Source of the DNA: Janibacter corallicola NBRC 107790
Lineage (GTDB): Bacteria; Actinomycetota; Actinomycetes; Actinomycetales; Dermatophilaceae
DNA length: 64,000 nucleotides
Direction of reading: 5' to 3'
NCBI RefSeq assembly: GCF_001570965.1
Contig: NZ_BCSR01000002.1
Coordinates: 1-64,000, forward strand
Below are positions 50,482 through 60,889 of the stretch, one piece after another. The notes beneath the pieces are model-generated. The model made no database searches and had not been told where the DNA came from. It was given only the letters and a program-made list of their open reading frames with translations. The first letter of the stretch is position 1, and the number at the start of each line of letters is the position of its first letter. The position numbers and the translations under genes are program-made.

Positions 50482-52203
50482 ATGGACGCAGCCACCGAGA
50501 CCTACCGCACCGCACGCGACCAGCTCCTCGACCTCCGGGGCGAGCCCGACCGCGCCCGGGAGACCTTCTCCTTCCCGGAGTTCGGCGGGCGCTTCAACTG
50601 GGCGATCGACTGGTTCGACGCCATCGCGCGGGGGACCGAGCGCCCCGCCCTGATCGTGCGCGAGGAGGACGGCTCCTCCCAGGAGATCAGCTTCGACCAG
50701 ATGGCGGCGCGCTCGGACCGCGTCGCCGCCTGGCTCGCCGGCCGGGGGGTCGCGAAGGGGGACCCGGTCGTGCTCATGCTCGGCAACCAGGTCGAGCTCT
50801 GGGAGACGATGCTCGGCCTGATGAAGCTCGGGGCGATCATCGTGCCGACGACGACGGCCGTGGGCGGCTCGGACCTGCAGGACCGGATCTCTCGCAGCGG
50901 CGCGCGCTTCGTCATCGCCAATGCCGCGGACGCGCCCACCTTCGCCGACGTGTCGGGGGACTACGGCCGGATCAGCGTCGGGCCGGCGGAGGGCTGGAGC
51001 GACCTGCGGGAGGCCCAGGACCGCGACGTGCCACCGGCCGAGCACCCGGGCACCGCGCCCTCGGACCCGCTGCTGTACTACTTCACCTCGGGGACGACCT
51101 CGCGCCCGAAGCTCGTCGAGCACACCCAGGTCTCCTACCCGGTGGGGCACATGTCGACGATGTACTGGATCGGGCTGCGACCGGGCGACGTGCACCTGAA
51201 CATCTCCAGCCCCGGCTGGGCGAAGCACGCGTGGTCCTGCTTCTTCGCGCCGTGGATCGCCGAGGCGACGATCTTCATCTACAACTACTCCCGCTTCGAC
51301 CCGCCCTCCCTGCTCGAGCAGATCCGGGAGCGCTCGGTGACCACCTTCTGCGCGCCCCCGACGGTGTGGCGGATGCTCATCAACGCCGACCTCTCGGCCG
51401 GGCCGGGCACGCTGCGCGAGGTCGTCGGCGCCGGCGAGCCGCTGAACCCCGAGGTCATCGACAAGGTTCGCGAGCTGTGGGGCATGGAGCTGCGTGACGG
51501 GTACGGCCAGACCGAGACCACGGCCTCCGTCGGCAACCCGCCCGGGTCGGAGCTGCACCCCGGGTCGATGGGCAAGCCGCTGCCCGGCGTCCCCGTCGTC
51601 CTCGTGGAGCCGGTGTCGGGCCAGCGGGTCGACGGTGTGGGCGAGGGTGAGGTCTGCATCGACCTCACGAACGCCCCGATGCCCCTGATGACCGGCTACC
51701 TCGGCGACCCGGAGCGCAACGACGAGGCGATGGCCGGGGGCGTCTACCACACCGGTGACGTCGCCGAGCGGGACGAGAACGGCTACATCACCTACATCGG
51801 CCGGACCGACGACGTCTTCAAGTCCAGCGACTACAAGGTCTCGCCCTTCGAGGTGGAGTCGGCGCTCATCGAGCACCCCGCCGTCGCGGAGGCCGCGGTC
51901 GTGCCGGCCCCGGACGAGGTGCGGCTGACCGTGCCGAAGGCCTACGTGATGCTCGCTCCCGGGTACGAGCCGAGCGAGGAGACGGCCAAGGAGATCCTGC
52001 GCCACGCCCGCCAGAGCCTCTCGCCGTGGCTGCGGGTGCGCCGCCTCGAGTTCGCCGAGCTGCCGAAGACCATCTCGGGCAAGATCCGCCGGGTCGAGCT
52101 GCGCGAGCGCGAGGAGGGCCTGGCCGCCGGCCGCGGCGACGTCGCCTCCTACGGGGACGGCACCGAGTGGCGTGACGACATGTTCCCCGAGATCAAGGGC
52201 TGA
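50482..52203 (+). CDS. AMP-forming acyl-CoA synthetase, ACSM-like
   Basis: The protein has 573 residues and activates a carboxylic acid to its CoA thioester through an acyl-adenylate. The phosphate loop TSGTTSRPK is at residues 202-210, GYGQTETT is near 339, and YHTGDVAERDENGYITYIGRTDDVFKSSDYKVSPFEVES is the hinge region. The catalytic Lys is in LPKTISGKIRR. The layout and the Ser in TSGTTS fit medium-chain acyl-CoA synthetases rather than acetyl-CoA synthetase. The substrate is not determined. It converges on the IclR gene. Confidence 0.9.
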   Translation: MDAATETYRTARDQLLDLRGEPDRARETFSFPEFGGRFNWAIDWFDAIARGTERPALIVREEDGSSQEISFDQMAARSDRVAAWLAGRGVAKGDPVVLMLGNQVELWETMLGLMKLGAIIVPTTTAVGGSDLQDRISRSGARFVIANAADAPTFADVSGDYGRISVGPAEGWSDLREAQDRDVPPAEHPGTAPSDPLLYYFTSGTTSRPKLVEHTQVSYPVGHMSTMYWIGLRPGDVHLNISSPGWAKHAWSCFFAPWIAEATIFIYNYSRFDPPSLLEQIRERSVTTFCAPPTVWRMLINADLSAGPGTLREVVGAGEPLNPEVIDKVRELWGMELRDGYGQTETTASVGNPPGSELHPGSMGKPLPGVPVVLVEPVSGQRVDGVGEGEVCIDLTNAPMPLMTGYLGDPERNDEAMAGGVYHTGDVAERDENGYITYIGRTDDVFKSSDYKVSPFEVESALIEHPAVAEAAVVPAPDEVRLTVPKAYVMLAPGYEPSEETAKEILRHARQSLSPWLRVRRLEFAELPKTISGKIRRVELREREEGLAAGRGDVASYGDGTEWRDDMFPEIKG

Positions 52204-52217
52204 GAGACGGGCCCTCG

Positions 52218-52958
52218 TCACAGCCGGGCCCCGATCGCCCGCGCGGTGGCGCGCACGGCCTCCTCGATGCCGGTGCGCTCCGCCTCGCCGACGTCGTCGT
52301 GGCGGTAGGTGACGGCGACGGAGGCGACCGGGTGCTGGTCCCGGTCCAGGACGGCCGCGGCGACCGAGGACAGCTCGGGGGAGATGCTGCCCTCCTCCAC
52401 GGCGAAGCCCCGTGCCCGCACGTCCACGAGCTCGCGCCGGAGTGCGGACGGCGTCCGCGGGCCCCCCGGCGGGAGCACCGACGCGGAGGGGTGCAGCGCC
52501 GTCACCTGCCGGCGTGAGAGGGCCGCGAGCAGCGCCAGCCCGCTCGCCGTGAGGCTCGCCGGCAGGCGCACCCCGACATCGGTCACGAGCGAAGGGCGCC
52601 CGGCCGCCCGCTCCTCGATGACGTAGAGGACGTCCCGCCCGGAGAGCACTGCCAGGTGCGCGTTGTGGGTGGTGGAGTCCACGAGGCGCTCCACGTGCGG
52701 GCGGGCGAGCCGGGTCAGCGGGTCCTGGCGCTGGTAGCCGGCACCGAGCTCGTGGACGGCGGTGCCGAGGCCGAAGGCGTGGTCCTCCGGGTAGTGCACG
52801 ACGTAGCCGTGCTCGACCAGGACCGCGAGCAGGTGGTAGGTCGAGCTGCGCGGCAGGCCGAGCTCGCGGGCGAGGTGGGCCGCCGGTACCGGCTCGGCCC
52901 GGCTGGCCAGGTGGGTCAGGGCGCGCAGGGCGTGCCCGGCGGCGGTGGCATTGGCCAT
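52218..52958 (-). CDS. IclR family transcriptional regulator, candidate hut regulator
   Basis: The protein has 246 residues. The N-terminal winged helix-turn-helix (LRALTHLASRAEPVPAAHLARELGLPRSSTYHLLAVLVEHGYV) and a C-terminal IclR effector domain (GVRLPASLTASGLALLAAL, EEGSISPELSSVAAAVLDRD, ASVAVTYR) fill it. The ATG at 52958 gives MANATAAGHALRAL. Its divergence from hutH suggests control of histidine use, an inference from position only. The 132-base shared upstream region is G/C-mixed with no perfect long palindrome; GTCT..AGAC at 53020-53035 is a weak candidate. Confidence 0.9.
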   Translation of the reverse strand: MANATAAGHALRALTHLASRAEPVPAAHLARELGLPRSSTYHLLAVLVEHGYVVHYPEDHAFGLGTAVHELGAGYQRQDPLTRLARPHVERLVDSTTHNAHLAVLSGRDVLYVIEERAAGRPSLVTDVGVRLPASLTASGLALLAALSRRQVTALHPSASVLPPGGPRTPSALRRELVDVRARGFAVEEGSISPELSSVAAAVLDRDQHPVASVAVTYRHDDVGEAERTGIEEAVRATARAIGARL

Positions 52959-53090
52959 GGCACTCCCCTTCGTGCTTCGAGGCTCGTCGCAGAGCTCCTT
53001 GCACCTCAGCAACCGAGTCCGTCTCGTATCCCAGACACTAACGCTGCGAGGGCTCTCCCGCAGGGGTGACGCAGCCGGTTGCATGGGGTC

Positions 53091-54680
53091 ATGAGCACCC
53101 AGACCGACACCAGCACCACCGCCGTCACCCTCGGCGACCAGCCGCTGACCGTCGAGCAGGTCGTCGCCGTCGCGCGTCACCACGCGCCGGTCTCGATCAG
53201 CGACGCCGCGTGGGGGCGGGTCCGCGAGTCCCGCGCGATCATCGACGGGCTCGCGGAGGACACCGTCGCCCACTACGGCGTCTCCACGGGCTTCGGTGCC
53301 CTCGCCACGACCCACATCCCCACCGAGAAGCGGACCCGCCTGCAGCGCTCGCTGGTGCGCAGCCACGCCGCCGGCAGCGGGCCGGAGGTCGAGGAGGAGG
53401 TCGTGCGTGCGCTGATGCTGCTGCGCATCCAGACCCTCGCGACCGGCCGGACCGGCATCCGCGAGCAGACCCTGCGCCTCTACCTCGCGCTGCTGGGCGA
53501 GCGGATCACCCCGGTCGTGCACGAGTACGGCTCGCTCGGCTGCTCCGGCGACCTGGCCCCGCTCAGCCACTGCGCGCTGGTCCTCATGGGCGAGGGCGTG
53601 GTCCGCGACGCCACCGGGACGAAGGGGGAGTCCGCCGCCGCCCTCGCCGCCGCCGGCCTGGCCCCTGTGCAGCTGGAGGAGAAGGAGGGTCTGGCCCTCA
53701 TCAACGGCACCGACGGCATGCTCGGCATGCTGTGCCTCGCCGTCCACGACCTGCGCCGGCTGCTCGTCACCGCCGACGTCGCCGCGGCGATGAGCGTGGA
53801 GGGCCTGCTCGGCACCGACGACGTCTTCGCCGCCGACCTGCAGGCGCTGCGCCCGCACCCGGGCCAGTCCGCTGCGGCGCAGAACATGCGGAAGGTCATC
53901 TCCGGCAGCCCGATCCGGGACAGCCACCGGGACCCGGAGGCCTGCACGCGGGTGCAGGACGCCTACTCCCTTCGCTGCTCGCCGCAGGTGCACGGTGGGG
54001 CCCGGGACACCCTCGACCATGCCGCCCGCGTCGCCGGGTGGGAGCTCGCCGCGGCCATCGACAACCCGGTGGTCACGCTCGACGGTCGGGTGGAGTCCAA
54101 CGGCAACTTCCACGGGGCGCCGGTGGCCTACGTGCTCGACTTCCTGGCCGTCGTCCTCGCCGACGTCGCGAGCATGAGCGAACGGCGCACCGATCGCTTC
54201 CTCGACGCCAAGCGCTCGAATGGTCTTCCCCCTTTCCTCGCCAGTGACCCCGGCACCGACTCCGGGCTGATGATCGCCCAGTACACCGCGGCGGGGATCG
54301 TCTCCGAGCTCAAGCGCCTCGCCGCCCCTGCCAGCGCCGACTCCATCCCGAGCAGCGCGATGCAGGAGGACCACGTCTCGATGGGCTGGGCCGCCGCGCG
54401 CAAGCTGCGTCGTGGTGTCGACGGGCTGACCCGTGTCCTGGGCATCGAGCTGCTCACCGCCGCCAGGGGGGTCCGGCTGCGCGCCCCGCTCGAGCCGGCA
54501 CCGGCCACCGCCGCGGTCATCGCGGCGATCGATGCGGCCGGTGAGGCGACGGACGAGGCCGGGGCCACGGCGCCCGGGCCCGACCGCTTCCTCGCCCCCG
54601 ACATCGAGGGGGCGGTCACCGCCGTCACCGAGGGAACGGTGGTGAGCGCCGCCGAGACCGTCACCGGCCGGCTGGAGTAA
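53091..54680 (+). CDS. hutH: Histidine ammonia-lyase
   Basis: This 529-residue enzyme deaminates histidine to urocanate, the first hut step. YGVSTGFGALA with the catalytic Tyr near residue 62 is present. The cofactor tripeptide at 151-153 is Cys-Ser-Gly (GSLGCSGDLAPLSH) where most lyases have Ala-Ser-Gly. The SSDxx-like substrate loop and VKLEEKEGLALINGT-type stretch follow. The start ATG at 53091 gives MSTQTDTSTT, with only a weak GGGG ribosome site; an in-frame TTG at 53079 is less likely. hutU follows 51 bases later. Confidence 0.95.
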   Translation: MSTQTDTSTTAVTLGDQPLTVEQVVAVARHHAPVSISDAAWGRVRESRAIIDGLAEDTVAHYGVSTGFGALATTHIPTEKRTRLQRSLVRSHAAGSGPEVEEEVVRALMLLRIQTLATGRTGIREQTLRLYLALLGERITPVVHEYGSLGCSGDLAPLSHCALVLMGEGVVRDATGTKGESAAALAAAGLAPVQLEEKEGLALINGTDGMLGMLCLAVHDLRRLLVTADVAAAMSVEGLLGTDDVFAADLQALRPHPGQSAAAQNMRKVISGSPIRDSHRDPEACTRVQDAYSLRCSPQVHGGARDTLDHAARVAGWELAAAIDNPVVTLDGRVESNGNFHGAPVAYVLDFLAVVLADVASMSERRTDRFLDAKRSNGLPPFLASDPGTDSGLMIAQYTAAGIVSELKRLAAPASADSIPSSAMQEDHVSMGWAAARKLRRGVDGLTRVLGIELLTAARGVRLRAPLEPAPATAAVIAAIDAAGEATDEAGATAPGPDRFLAPDIEGAVTAVTEGTVVSAAETVTGRLE

Positions 54681-54731
54681 CCCCCGGGCACGGACAAGAG
54701 ACACCCCGCGATCACAAGGAAGTGGAACACC

Positions 54732-56417
54732 ATGGAAGGCGCACGTCCCGTCCGCGCACCGCGCGGCACCGAGATCACCGCGAAGAGCTGGCAGACCGAG
54801 GCGCCGCTGCGCATGCTCATGAACAACCTCGACCCCGAGGTCGCCGAGCGCCCCGATGACCTCGTCGTCTACGGCGGCACCGGTCGCGCGGCCCGCTCCT
54901 GGGCCGCCTTCGACGCCATCACCCGGACGCTGCAGGACCTCGAGCCGGACGAGACGCTGCTCGTCCAGTCCGGCAAGCCGGTCGGCGTCCTGCGCACCCA
55001 CGAGTGGGCGCCGCGGGTGCTGCTCGCCAACTCCAACCTCGTCGGCGACTGGGCGACCTGGCCCGAGTTCCGCCGCCTCGAGGCCGAGGGGCTGATGATG
55101 TACGGCCAGATGACGGCCGGCTCGTGGATCTACATCGCCACCCAGGGGATCCTGCAGGGCACGTACGAGACCTTCGCCGCGGTCGCCCGCAAGCGCTTCG
55201 GCGGCACCCTCGCCGGCACCCTGACGATCACCGGTGGCTGCGGCGGCATGGGTGGCGCCCAGCCGCTCGCCGTCACCCTCAACGGCGGGGCGGTCCTCAT
55301 CGTCGACGTGGACCGGGCCCGCCTGGAGCGGCGCGCCGCGAAGCGCTACCTCGACGAGGTCACCGAGGACCTGGACGAGGCGATCGCCCGCGTCACCGCC
55401 GCGAAGCGGGAGCGCCGGGCCCTCTCGGTCGGCCTCGTCGGCAATGCCGCGAGCGTCTTCCCCGAGCTGCTGCGCCGCCACCGCGCCGGCGAGATCGAGG
55501 TCGACGTCGTCACCGACCAGACGAGCGCCCACGACCCGCTGAGCTACCTGCCGGGCGAGATCCCGCTCGAGGACTGGCAGCAGGAGGCCGAGGGGGACCC
55601 CGACGGCTTCACGAAGAAGGCCCGGGAGTCGATGGCCGCCCAGGTGCAGGCGATGGTCGAGTTCCAGGACGAGGGCGCCGAGGTCTTCGACTACGGCAAC
55701 AGCATCCGCGACGAGGCCCGGCACGCGGGCTACGGCCGCGCCTTCGCCTTCCCCGGTTTCGTCCCGGCCTACATCCGCCCCCTCTTCTGCGAGGGCCTCG
55801 GCCCCTTCCGCTGGGTGGCCCTGTCGGGGGACCCGGAGGACATCCGGGTGACCGACGAGGCCCTCAAGGAACTCTTCCCGGAGAACGAGCACCTGCACCG
55901 GTGGCTCGACGCCGCAGGCGAGTTCGTCGAGTTCGAGGGGCTGCCCGCGCGGATCTGCTGGCTCGGCTACGGCGAGCGGCACCGGGCGGGGCTGCTCTTC
56001 AACGAGCTCGTCCGCGACGGGCGGGTCAAGGCCCCGATCGTCATCGGCCGCGACCACCTGGACTCCGGCTCCGTCGCCAGCCCCTACCGGGAGACCGAGG
56101 GGATGCTCGACGGGTCGGACGCGATCGCCGACTGGCCGCTGCTCAACGCCCTCACCTCGACCAGCTCCGGCGCGACCTGGGTCTCGATCCACCACGGCGG
56201 CGGCGTGGGCATGGGCCGCTCCATCCACGCCGGCCAGGTGGGCGTCGCCGACGGTACCGACCTGGCTGCGCAGAAGCTGGAGCGACTGCTCACCAACGAC
56301 CCGGGCATGGGCGTGCTGCGCCACGTCGACGCCGGCTACTCGCGGGCCGCCGAGGTCGCCGCCGAGCGGGGCGTTCGGGTGCCGATGCCGGCGAAGGTCC
56401 GCGACGGGCAGGAGTGA
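54732..56417 (+). CDS. hutU: Urocanate hydratase
   Basis: This 561-residue NAD-dependent enzyme converts urocanate to imidazolonepropionate. The NAD-binding stretch [22 protein letters not shown], the block [20 protein letters not shown], and the C-terminal [21 protein letters not shown] are characteristic. [23 protein letters not shown] surrounds the conserved Cys region. The ribosome site is AAGGAAG. The M20 gene starts 5 bases after the stop. Confidence 0.97.
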   Translation: MEGARPVRAPRGTEITAKSWQTEAPLRMLMNNLDPEVAERPDDLVVYGGTGRAARSWAAFDAITRTLQDLEPDETLLVQSGKPVGVLRTHEWAPRVLLANSNLVGDWATWPEFRRLEAEGLMMYGQMTAGSWIYIATQGILQGTYETFAAVARKRFGGTLAGTLTITGGCGGMGGAQPLAVTLNGGAVLIVDVDRARLERRAAKRYLDEVTEDLDEAIARVTAAKRERRALSVGLVGNAASVFPELLRRHRAGEIEVDVVTDQTSAHDPLSYLPGEIPLEDWQQEAEGDPDGFTKKARESMAAQVQAMVEFQDEGAEVFDYGNSIRDEARHAGYGRAFAFPGFVPAYIRPLFCEGLGPFRWVALSGDPEDIRVTDEALKELFPENEHLHRWLDAAGEFVEFEGLPARICWLGYGERHRAGLLFNELVRDGRVKAPIVIGRDHLDSGSVASPYRETEGMLDGSDAIADWPLLNALTSTSSGATWVSIHHGGGVGMGRSIHAGQVGVADGTDLAAQKLERLLTNDPGMGVLRHVDAGYSRAAEVAAERGVRVPMPAKVRDGQE

Positions 56418-56422
56418 GGCGA

Positions 56423-57730
56423 GTGACCCCCTTCGCATCGATGTGGCGTGACCTCTCCGGGGTCGGCCGCCACGGGGAGACCGGTGGCTACCGCCGCTAC
56501 GCGTGGACCGCCGAGGACGCGACGCTGCGGGAGTGGTTCGCGGGCGAGGCGGCCGCCCGCGGGCTGGACCTGGTCGAGGACCGGGTCGGCAACCAGTGGG
56601 CCTGGTGGGGTGACCCCGACGCCCACGTCCGGGAGACGGGGGAGGGCGGCGTCGTCACCGGCAGCCACCTGGACTCCGTGCCCGACGGGGGTGCCTTCGA
56701 CGGCCCGCTCGGCGTGGTCTCCGGCTTCGCGGCGCTCGATGCCCTGCGGGCGAAGGGGGTCCGCCCCACCCGCCCGCTGGCGGTGGCGAACTTCGTCGAC
56801 GAGGAGGGGGCGCGCTTCGGCGTCGCCTGCGCCGGATCCCGGGTGCTCACCGGGGCGATGACGGCGGAGCGGGCGCTCGCGCTGACCGACGGCGACGGGG
56901 TCTCGATGGCCGAGGCGTTCCGGTCGACCGGCCGTGACCCCGGGGCCTACGGCGCCGACCCCGAGGCGCTGCGACGGGTCGGCGCATACGTCGAGCTGCA
57001 CGTCGAGCAGGGGCAGGCCCTCGGCGACGCCGAACGGCTCGCCCGGCTGCGTCTGGACGGCTCCGCGCGCGAGGCCCCACGCGGGGAGGACGCCTGGGGT
57101 GGCGCCGTCGCCGTCGGCACCGCGATCCACCCGCACGGCCGGTGGCGGATCGACCTGCCCGGCGTGGCGAACCACGCCGGCACGACCGCGCTCGAGGACC
57201 GCAGCGACGCGATGCTGCTCGCCGCCGAGGTCACCCTCGCGGTGCGCGAGGCCGCCCGCGCCCACGGCTGCGTCGCGACCGTCGGCCGGGTGGAGGTCAC
57301 CCCGAACGGGATCAACGCCGTCCCCAGCCACGTGCGGCTCTGGCTCGATGCCCGCGGCCCCGAGGAGTCGGAGGTACGGCGGACGGTCGCGCAGGTCGAG
57401 GGGCGTGTCACCGACCTCGGCGGCACGCTCGCCGAGCAGTCCTGGACGGGCCCGACCCCCCTCACCGACGACCTGACCGCGAGGGTGCACGGCGCGCTGC
57501 GCAGTGGTGCAGGTGGCGGGAGCGGCACCGTGCCGCTGCTCTCCACCGGTGCCGGCCACGACGCGGGCGTGCTCGCGACCGCCGGGGTGCCGGCCGCGAT
57601 GCTCTTCGTGCGCAACCCGACCGGGGTCTCGCACAGCCCTGCCGAGCACGCCGAGGAGGCCGACTGCCTCACCGGCGTCGAGGCCCTGACCGCGGTGCTC
57701 GAGGACCTCGTGACGAAGGGGAAGGCATGA
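56423..57730 (+). CDS. M20 family amidohydrolase (allantoate amidohydrolase-like), probable N-formylglutamate deformylase of the hut pathway
   Basis: The protein has 435 residues. Metal-binding residues of the M20/allantoate amidohydrolase group are visible: GSHLDSVPDGGAFDGPLGV, NFVDEEGARFG, ELHVEQGQ and the C-terminal STGAGHDAG. Annotation pipelines usually call such genes allantoate amidohydrolase. Its place between hutU and hutF, with no hutG in the cluster, suggests that it hydrolyses N-formyl-L-glutamate instead. A similar order is known in Streptomyces. The GTG at 56423 begins 5 bases after hutU; it overlaps hutF by four bases. Confidence 0.85.
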   Translation: MTPFASMWRDLSGVGRHGETGGYRRYAWTAEDATLREWFAGEAAARGLDLVEDRVGNQWAWWGDPDAHVRETGEGGVVTGSHLDSVPDGGAFDGPLGVVSGFAALDALRAKGVRPTRPLAVANFVDEEGARFGVACAGSRVLTGAMTAERALALTDGDGVSMAEAFRSTGRDPGAYGADPEALRRVGAYVELHVEQGQALGDAERLARLRLDGSAREAPRGEDAWGGAVAVGTAIHPHGRWRIDLPGVANHAGTTALEDRSDAMLLAAEVTLAVREAARAHGCVATVGRVEVTPNGINAVPSHVRLWLDARGPEESEVRRTVAQVEGRVTDLGGTLAEQSWTGPTPLTDDLTARVHGALRSGAGGGSGTVPLLSTGAGHDAGVLATAGVPAAMLFVRNPTGVSHSPAEHAEEADCLTGVEALTAVLEDLVTKGKA

Positions 57731-59124
57731 CCGCGGCAGCAGGCCGCCCCGCCGGTCCCACGTCGTCGGGGAGCTGGCACGCCCCCTTCGCCCGGCTCCC
57801 GGAGGGGGTCGCCGCCGACGTGCGGATCACGACCGAGGACGGGCGGATCGCCGCCGTCGAGACCGGCACATCCCCTGCCGCAGCGGACATCCGGCTCGGC
57901 GGGCTCGTCCTGCCCGGGCTGGCGAATGCGCACAGCCACGCCTTCCACCGGGCGCTGCGCGGGCGCACCCACGGTGACGGCGGCAGCTTCTGGACCTGGC
58001 GCGAGCGGATGTACCGGGTCGCCGCGACGGTGACCCCGGAGAACTACCTCGACCTGGCGCGCGCGGCCTTCGCGGAGATGGTTCTGGCGGGCTTCACGGT
58101 CGTCGGGGAGTTCCACTACGTGCACCACCGCCCGGACGGCAGACCGTACGAGTGGGACGCGATGCGCGAGGCGGTCGTCACGGCGGCCGCCGAGGCGGGG
58201 ATCCGGCTGACGCTGCTGGACACCCTCTACCTCGCAGGTGGTCTCGACGCCGACGGCCACGCGCCGCTGGACCGGGTGCAGCAGCGCTACTCCGACGGGT
58301 CGCTCCAGGCCTGGGCGGAGCGCGCCTTCGCCTCGCCCGTCGACACGTCGCTCGCGCGGACCGGTGCCGCCGTGCACTCGGTGCGGGCGGTGCCGGAGGC
58401 GGAGCTGGCGCAGGTCCGGGCAAGCCTGGACGACTGCGGCATCGACGTGCTGCACGCCCACGTCAGCGAGCAGGTCGGCGAGGTCGACGCGACCCGCGCC
58501 GCGCACGGCTGCACGCCGGTGGAGCTGTTGCGCCGCAACGGGGTCGTGGACGGGCGCTTCACCGCGGTGCACGCCACGCACCTGACCGGCCAGGACATCG
58601 CGGCGCTCGGTGGGGCGGGCGCCTTCGCGGCCTTCTGCCCGAGCACCGAGGCCGACCTCGGCGACGGCATCGGCCCGGCACGCGAGCTGCACGACGCGGG
58701 CGGTCGGCTGTGCCTCGGATCGGACCAGCACGTGGTGCTCGATCCCTTCGCGGAGATGCAGCGGCTCGAGGGCGGGGAGCGCCTGCGCACCCTCTCCCGC
58801 GGGCGCTTCACCCCGGCCGAGCTGCTCGCCGCCGCCACCGAGGAGGGGTATGCCTCCCTCGGCTGGGACGGTGGCCGGCTCGAGGTCGGCCGGCCCGCGG
58901 ACCTCGTCGCGGTGCGGACCGACAGCGTGCGCACCGCGGGCACCCTGCTCGAGCAGCTGCCGCTGGCCGCCGCAGCGGCCGACGTGACCGATGTCGTCGT
59001 CGGCGGCGCGCAGGTCGTCACCGACGGGCGGCACCGCCTCGGCGACGTCGGCGAGCTCCTGACGGGCGCCCTTCGCCCGTGGGACGGTGCCACCACGCCC
59101 GATCACGGAAGGAACCCCTCATGA
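57727..59124 (+). CDS. hutF: Formimidoylglutamate deiminase
   Basis: This 465-residue amidohydrolase-superfamily enzyme converts N-formimidoyl-L-glutamate to N-formyl-L-glutamate and ammonia. The metal motif HSHAFH ([18 protein letters not shown]) lies near residues 75-85. [16 protein letters not shown] and [19 protein letters not shown] supply the rest of the site. HutF presence means the five-step route is used. It overlaps both neighbours by four bases, so translation is coupled. Confidence 0.93.
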   Translation: MTAAAGRPAGPTSSGSWHAPFARLPEGVAADVRITTEDGRIAAVETGTSPAAADIRLGGLVLPGLANAHSHAFHRALRGRTHGDGGSFWTWRERMYRVAATVTPENYLDLARAAFAEMVLAGFTVVGEFHYVHHRPDGRPYEWDAMREAVVTAAAEAGIRLTLLDTLYLAGGLDADGHAPLDRVQQRYSDGSLQAWAERAFASPVDTSLARTGAAVHSVRAVPEAELAQVRASLDDCGIDVLHAHVSEQVGEVDATRAAHGCTPVELLRRNGVVDGRFTAVHATHLTGQDIAALGGAGAFAAFCPSTEADLGDGIGPARELHDAGGRLCLGSDQHVVLDPFAEMQRLEGGERLRTLSRGRFTPAELLAAATEEGYASLGWDGGRLEVGRPADLVAVRTDSVRTAGTLLEQLPLAAAAADVTDVVVGGAQVVTDGRHRLGDVGELLTGALRPWDGATTPDHGRNPS

Positions 59125-60302
59125 CCAGCACCCTCGTCACCGGCATCGGCGAGCTGCTCACCTGCGACGGCACGGGCGAAGGGGGCGCCGGCGCCCGCAC
59201 CGACCACGCCGTCGTCGTCGACCGGCCCGCCGACGACGGGCCGTCGACCATCGCCTGGGTCGGCCCGCAGGGCTCGGCGCCCGCCGCGGACGAGGTGCTC
59301 GACGTCGGGGGGCGGTGCGTGCTGCCCGGTTTCGTCGACAGCCACGCCCACCTCGTCTTCGCGGGGGACCGGTCCGCGGAGTTCGCCGCCCGGATGGCCG
59401 GGGAGCGCTACGACGGCGGCGGCATCGGGGTGACCGTCGAGGCGACCCGCGCGGCCAGCGACGAGCAGCTGCGCGAGGGCCTGGCGACCCACATCGCCGA
59501 GATGCGCGCCCAGGGCACGACGACGGTCGAGGTGAAGTCCGGCTACGGCCTCTCCGTCGCGCACGAGGCCCGCGCGCTGCGGCTGGCCGCGGAGGTCACC
59601 GAGGAGGTCACCTTCCTCGGGGCGCACTTCGTGCCGCCGGAGATGCGCGAGGACCGCGCCGGGTACGTCGACCTCGTCACCGGCGAGATGCTGCGCGAGT
59701 GCGCGCCCCATGCGCGGTGGGTCGATGTCTTCTGCGAGCCGAACTCACCGCACGCCTTCACCGGCGAGGAGTCCCGCCGGGTGCTCGAGGCCGGGCGCGG
59801 GGCGGGTCTGGAGCTGCGGGTGCACGGGAATCAGATCGATCACGGCCCGGGGGTGGCGCTCGCCTGCGAGCTGGGCGCTGCGAGCGTGGACCACTGCACG
59901 TACCTCTCCGCCGATGACGTCGACGCGCTCGTCGACAGTGCGGCCACGACGACGGCGACGCTGCTGCCGGGCGTGGAGTTCTCGACGAAGTCGCCGTACC
60001 CGGACGCGCGTGCCCTCCTCGACGCCGGGGTCTCGGTGGCGCTCGCGAGCGATTGCAACCCGGGGACCTGCTTCTCCTCCTCGATGCCCTTCGTCATCGC
60101 GCTCGCGGTCCGGGAGATGGGCATGACGCCGACGGAGGCGGTGCTCGCCGCGACACGAGGTGGTGCGCGTGCGCTGCGGCGCGAAGACATCGGCCGGATC
60201 GAGGTCGGCGCCCGGGCGGACCTGACGGTGCTCGACGCGCCGAACCACCTGCACCTCAGCTACCGCGCGGGTGTGCCGATCGCCAGGGCGCTGGAGGTCT
60301 GA
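59121..60302 (+). CDS. hutI: Imidazolonepropionase
   Basis: This 393-residue metal-dependent hydrolase opens 4-imidazolone-5-propionate to formimidoylglutamate. [15 protein letters not shown] holds the HxH metal pair, KSGYGL and the [15 protein letters not shown] histidines follow, and ASDCNPGTC has the catalytic Asp. It starts four bases inside hutF and ends the hut cluster. No terminator is visible in the 11 bases before the converging DinB-like gene. Confidence 0.96.
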   Translation: MTSTLVTGIGELLTCDGTGEGGAGARTDHAVVVDRPADDGPSTIAWVGPQGSAPAADEVLDVGGRCVLPGFVDSHAHLVFAGDRSAEFAARMAGERYDGGGIGVTVEATRAASDEQLREGLATHIAEMRAQGTTTVEVKSGYGLSVAHEARALRLAAEVTEEVTFLGAHFVPPEMREDRAGYVDLVTGEMLRECAPHARWVDVFCEPNSPHAFTGEESRRVLEAGRGAGLELRVHGNQIDHGPGVALACELGAASVDHCTYLSADDVDALVDSAATTTATLLPGVEFSTKSPYPDARALLDAGVSVALASDCNPGTCFSSSMPFVIALAVREMGMTPTEAVLAATRGGARALRREDIGRIEVGARADLTVLDAPNHLHLSYRAGVPIARALEV

Positions 60303-60313
60303 GGGCGGGGCGC

Positions 60314-60889
60314 TCACCCTCCCCGGTCCCAGGGCGTGACCCACGTGGGATCCGGGTCCTCGCCGACGCGGCCGTCGACCGCCTCACGCAGGAGGTCGGC
60401 GTGCCCCGTGTGGCGTCCGTACTCCTCGAGGAGGTCGAGCAGGAGCCGGCGCAGGTTGGCTTGGCCCACCTCGGGGATGCCCATGTGCGTGGCCTGATCG
60501 AGGTCACCGCGCTCGAGCGCGTCGGCGATGCGCTCGCGTGAGCGGGTCACTGCACCGTCGTAGAGGGCATAGAGCTCCTCCGGCGTCGCGTCCGGGCTGA
60601 AGTGCGCCGTCCACCCGCCCTCCTGCTGGAGGCTGTGCCATCGAGCGTCCACCTCGGTACCCGAGAGCTCGTGGCCGGAGTAGAGGTCCTCGACGAAGGC
60701 GAGGTGGTTGAGCAGGCCACCCAGGGTGAGGGACGAGGCGCCGATGCGCTGGGTGAGGCCCTCGCGATCGAGGCCGTCGGTCTTCCACCGGAAGGTCGAG
60801 CGCTGGCGGTCGAGCGCGGCGACGACCTGCTCGGCGTCGGTGCCCGTCAGCGGCGACTCCCAGTCGGGGCTGTCGGGTTCGTCGGTCAT
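60314..60889 (-). CDS. DinB-like (DUF664) family protein
   Basis: The protein has 191 residues in a four-helix-bundle pattern of the DinB/DUF664 superfamily, which in actinobacteria includes mycothiol-dependent enzymes. The likely metal His residues are in LTLGGLLNHLAFVEDLYSGHE and YGRHTGHADLLREAVDGRVG. The substrate is unknown. It is co-transcribed with rmuC: its ATG overlaps the rmuC stop. Confidence 0.82.
   Translation of the reverse strand: MTDEPDSPDWESPLTGTDAEQVVAALDRQRSTFRWKTDGLDREGLTQRIGASSLTLGGLLNHLAFVEDLYSGHELSGTEVDARWHSLQQEGGWTAHFSPDATPEELYALYDGAVTRSRERIADALERGDLDQATHMGIPEVGQANLRRLLLDLLEEYGRHTGHADLLREAVDGRVGEDPDPTWVTPWDRGG

Noticed and set aside
53010-53040. A palindromic IclR operator between the IclR gene and hutH
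   Set aside because: Only 4-base arms (GTCT/AGAC) around 8 bases are visible, which is too weak to call in a 132-base region.
52218-56438. A 1406-codon open frame on the minus strand covering the IclR gene and running antisense to hutH and hutU
   Set aside because: Only the first 246 codons from 52958 encode a recognisable protein. The rest is the GC-rich antisense of hutH and hutU, where stop codons are rare.
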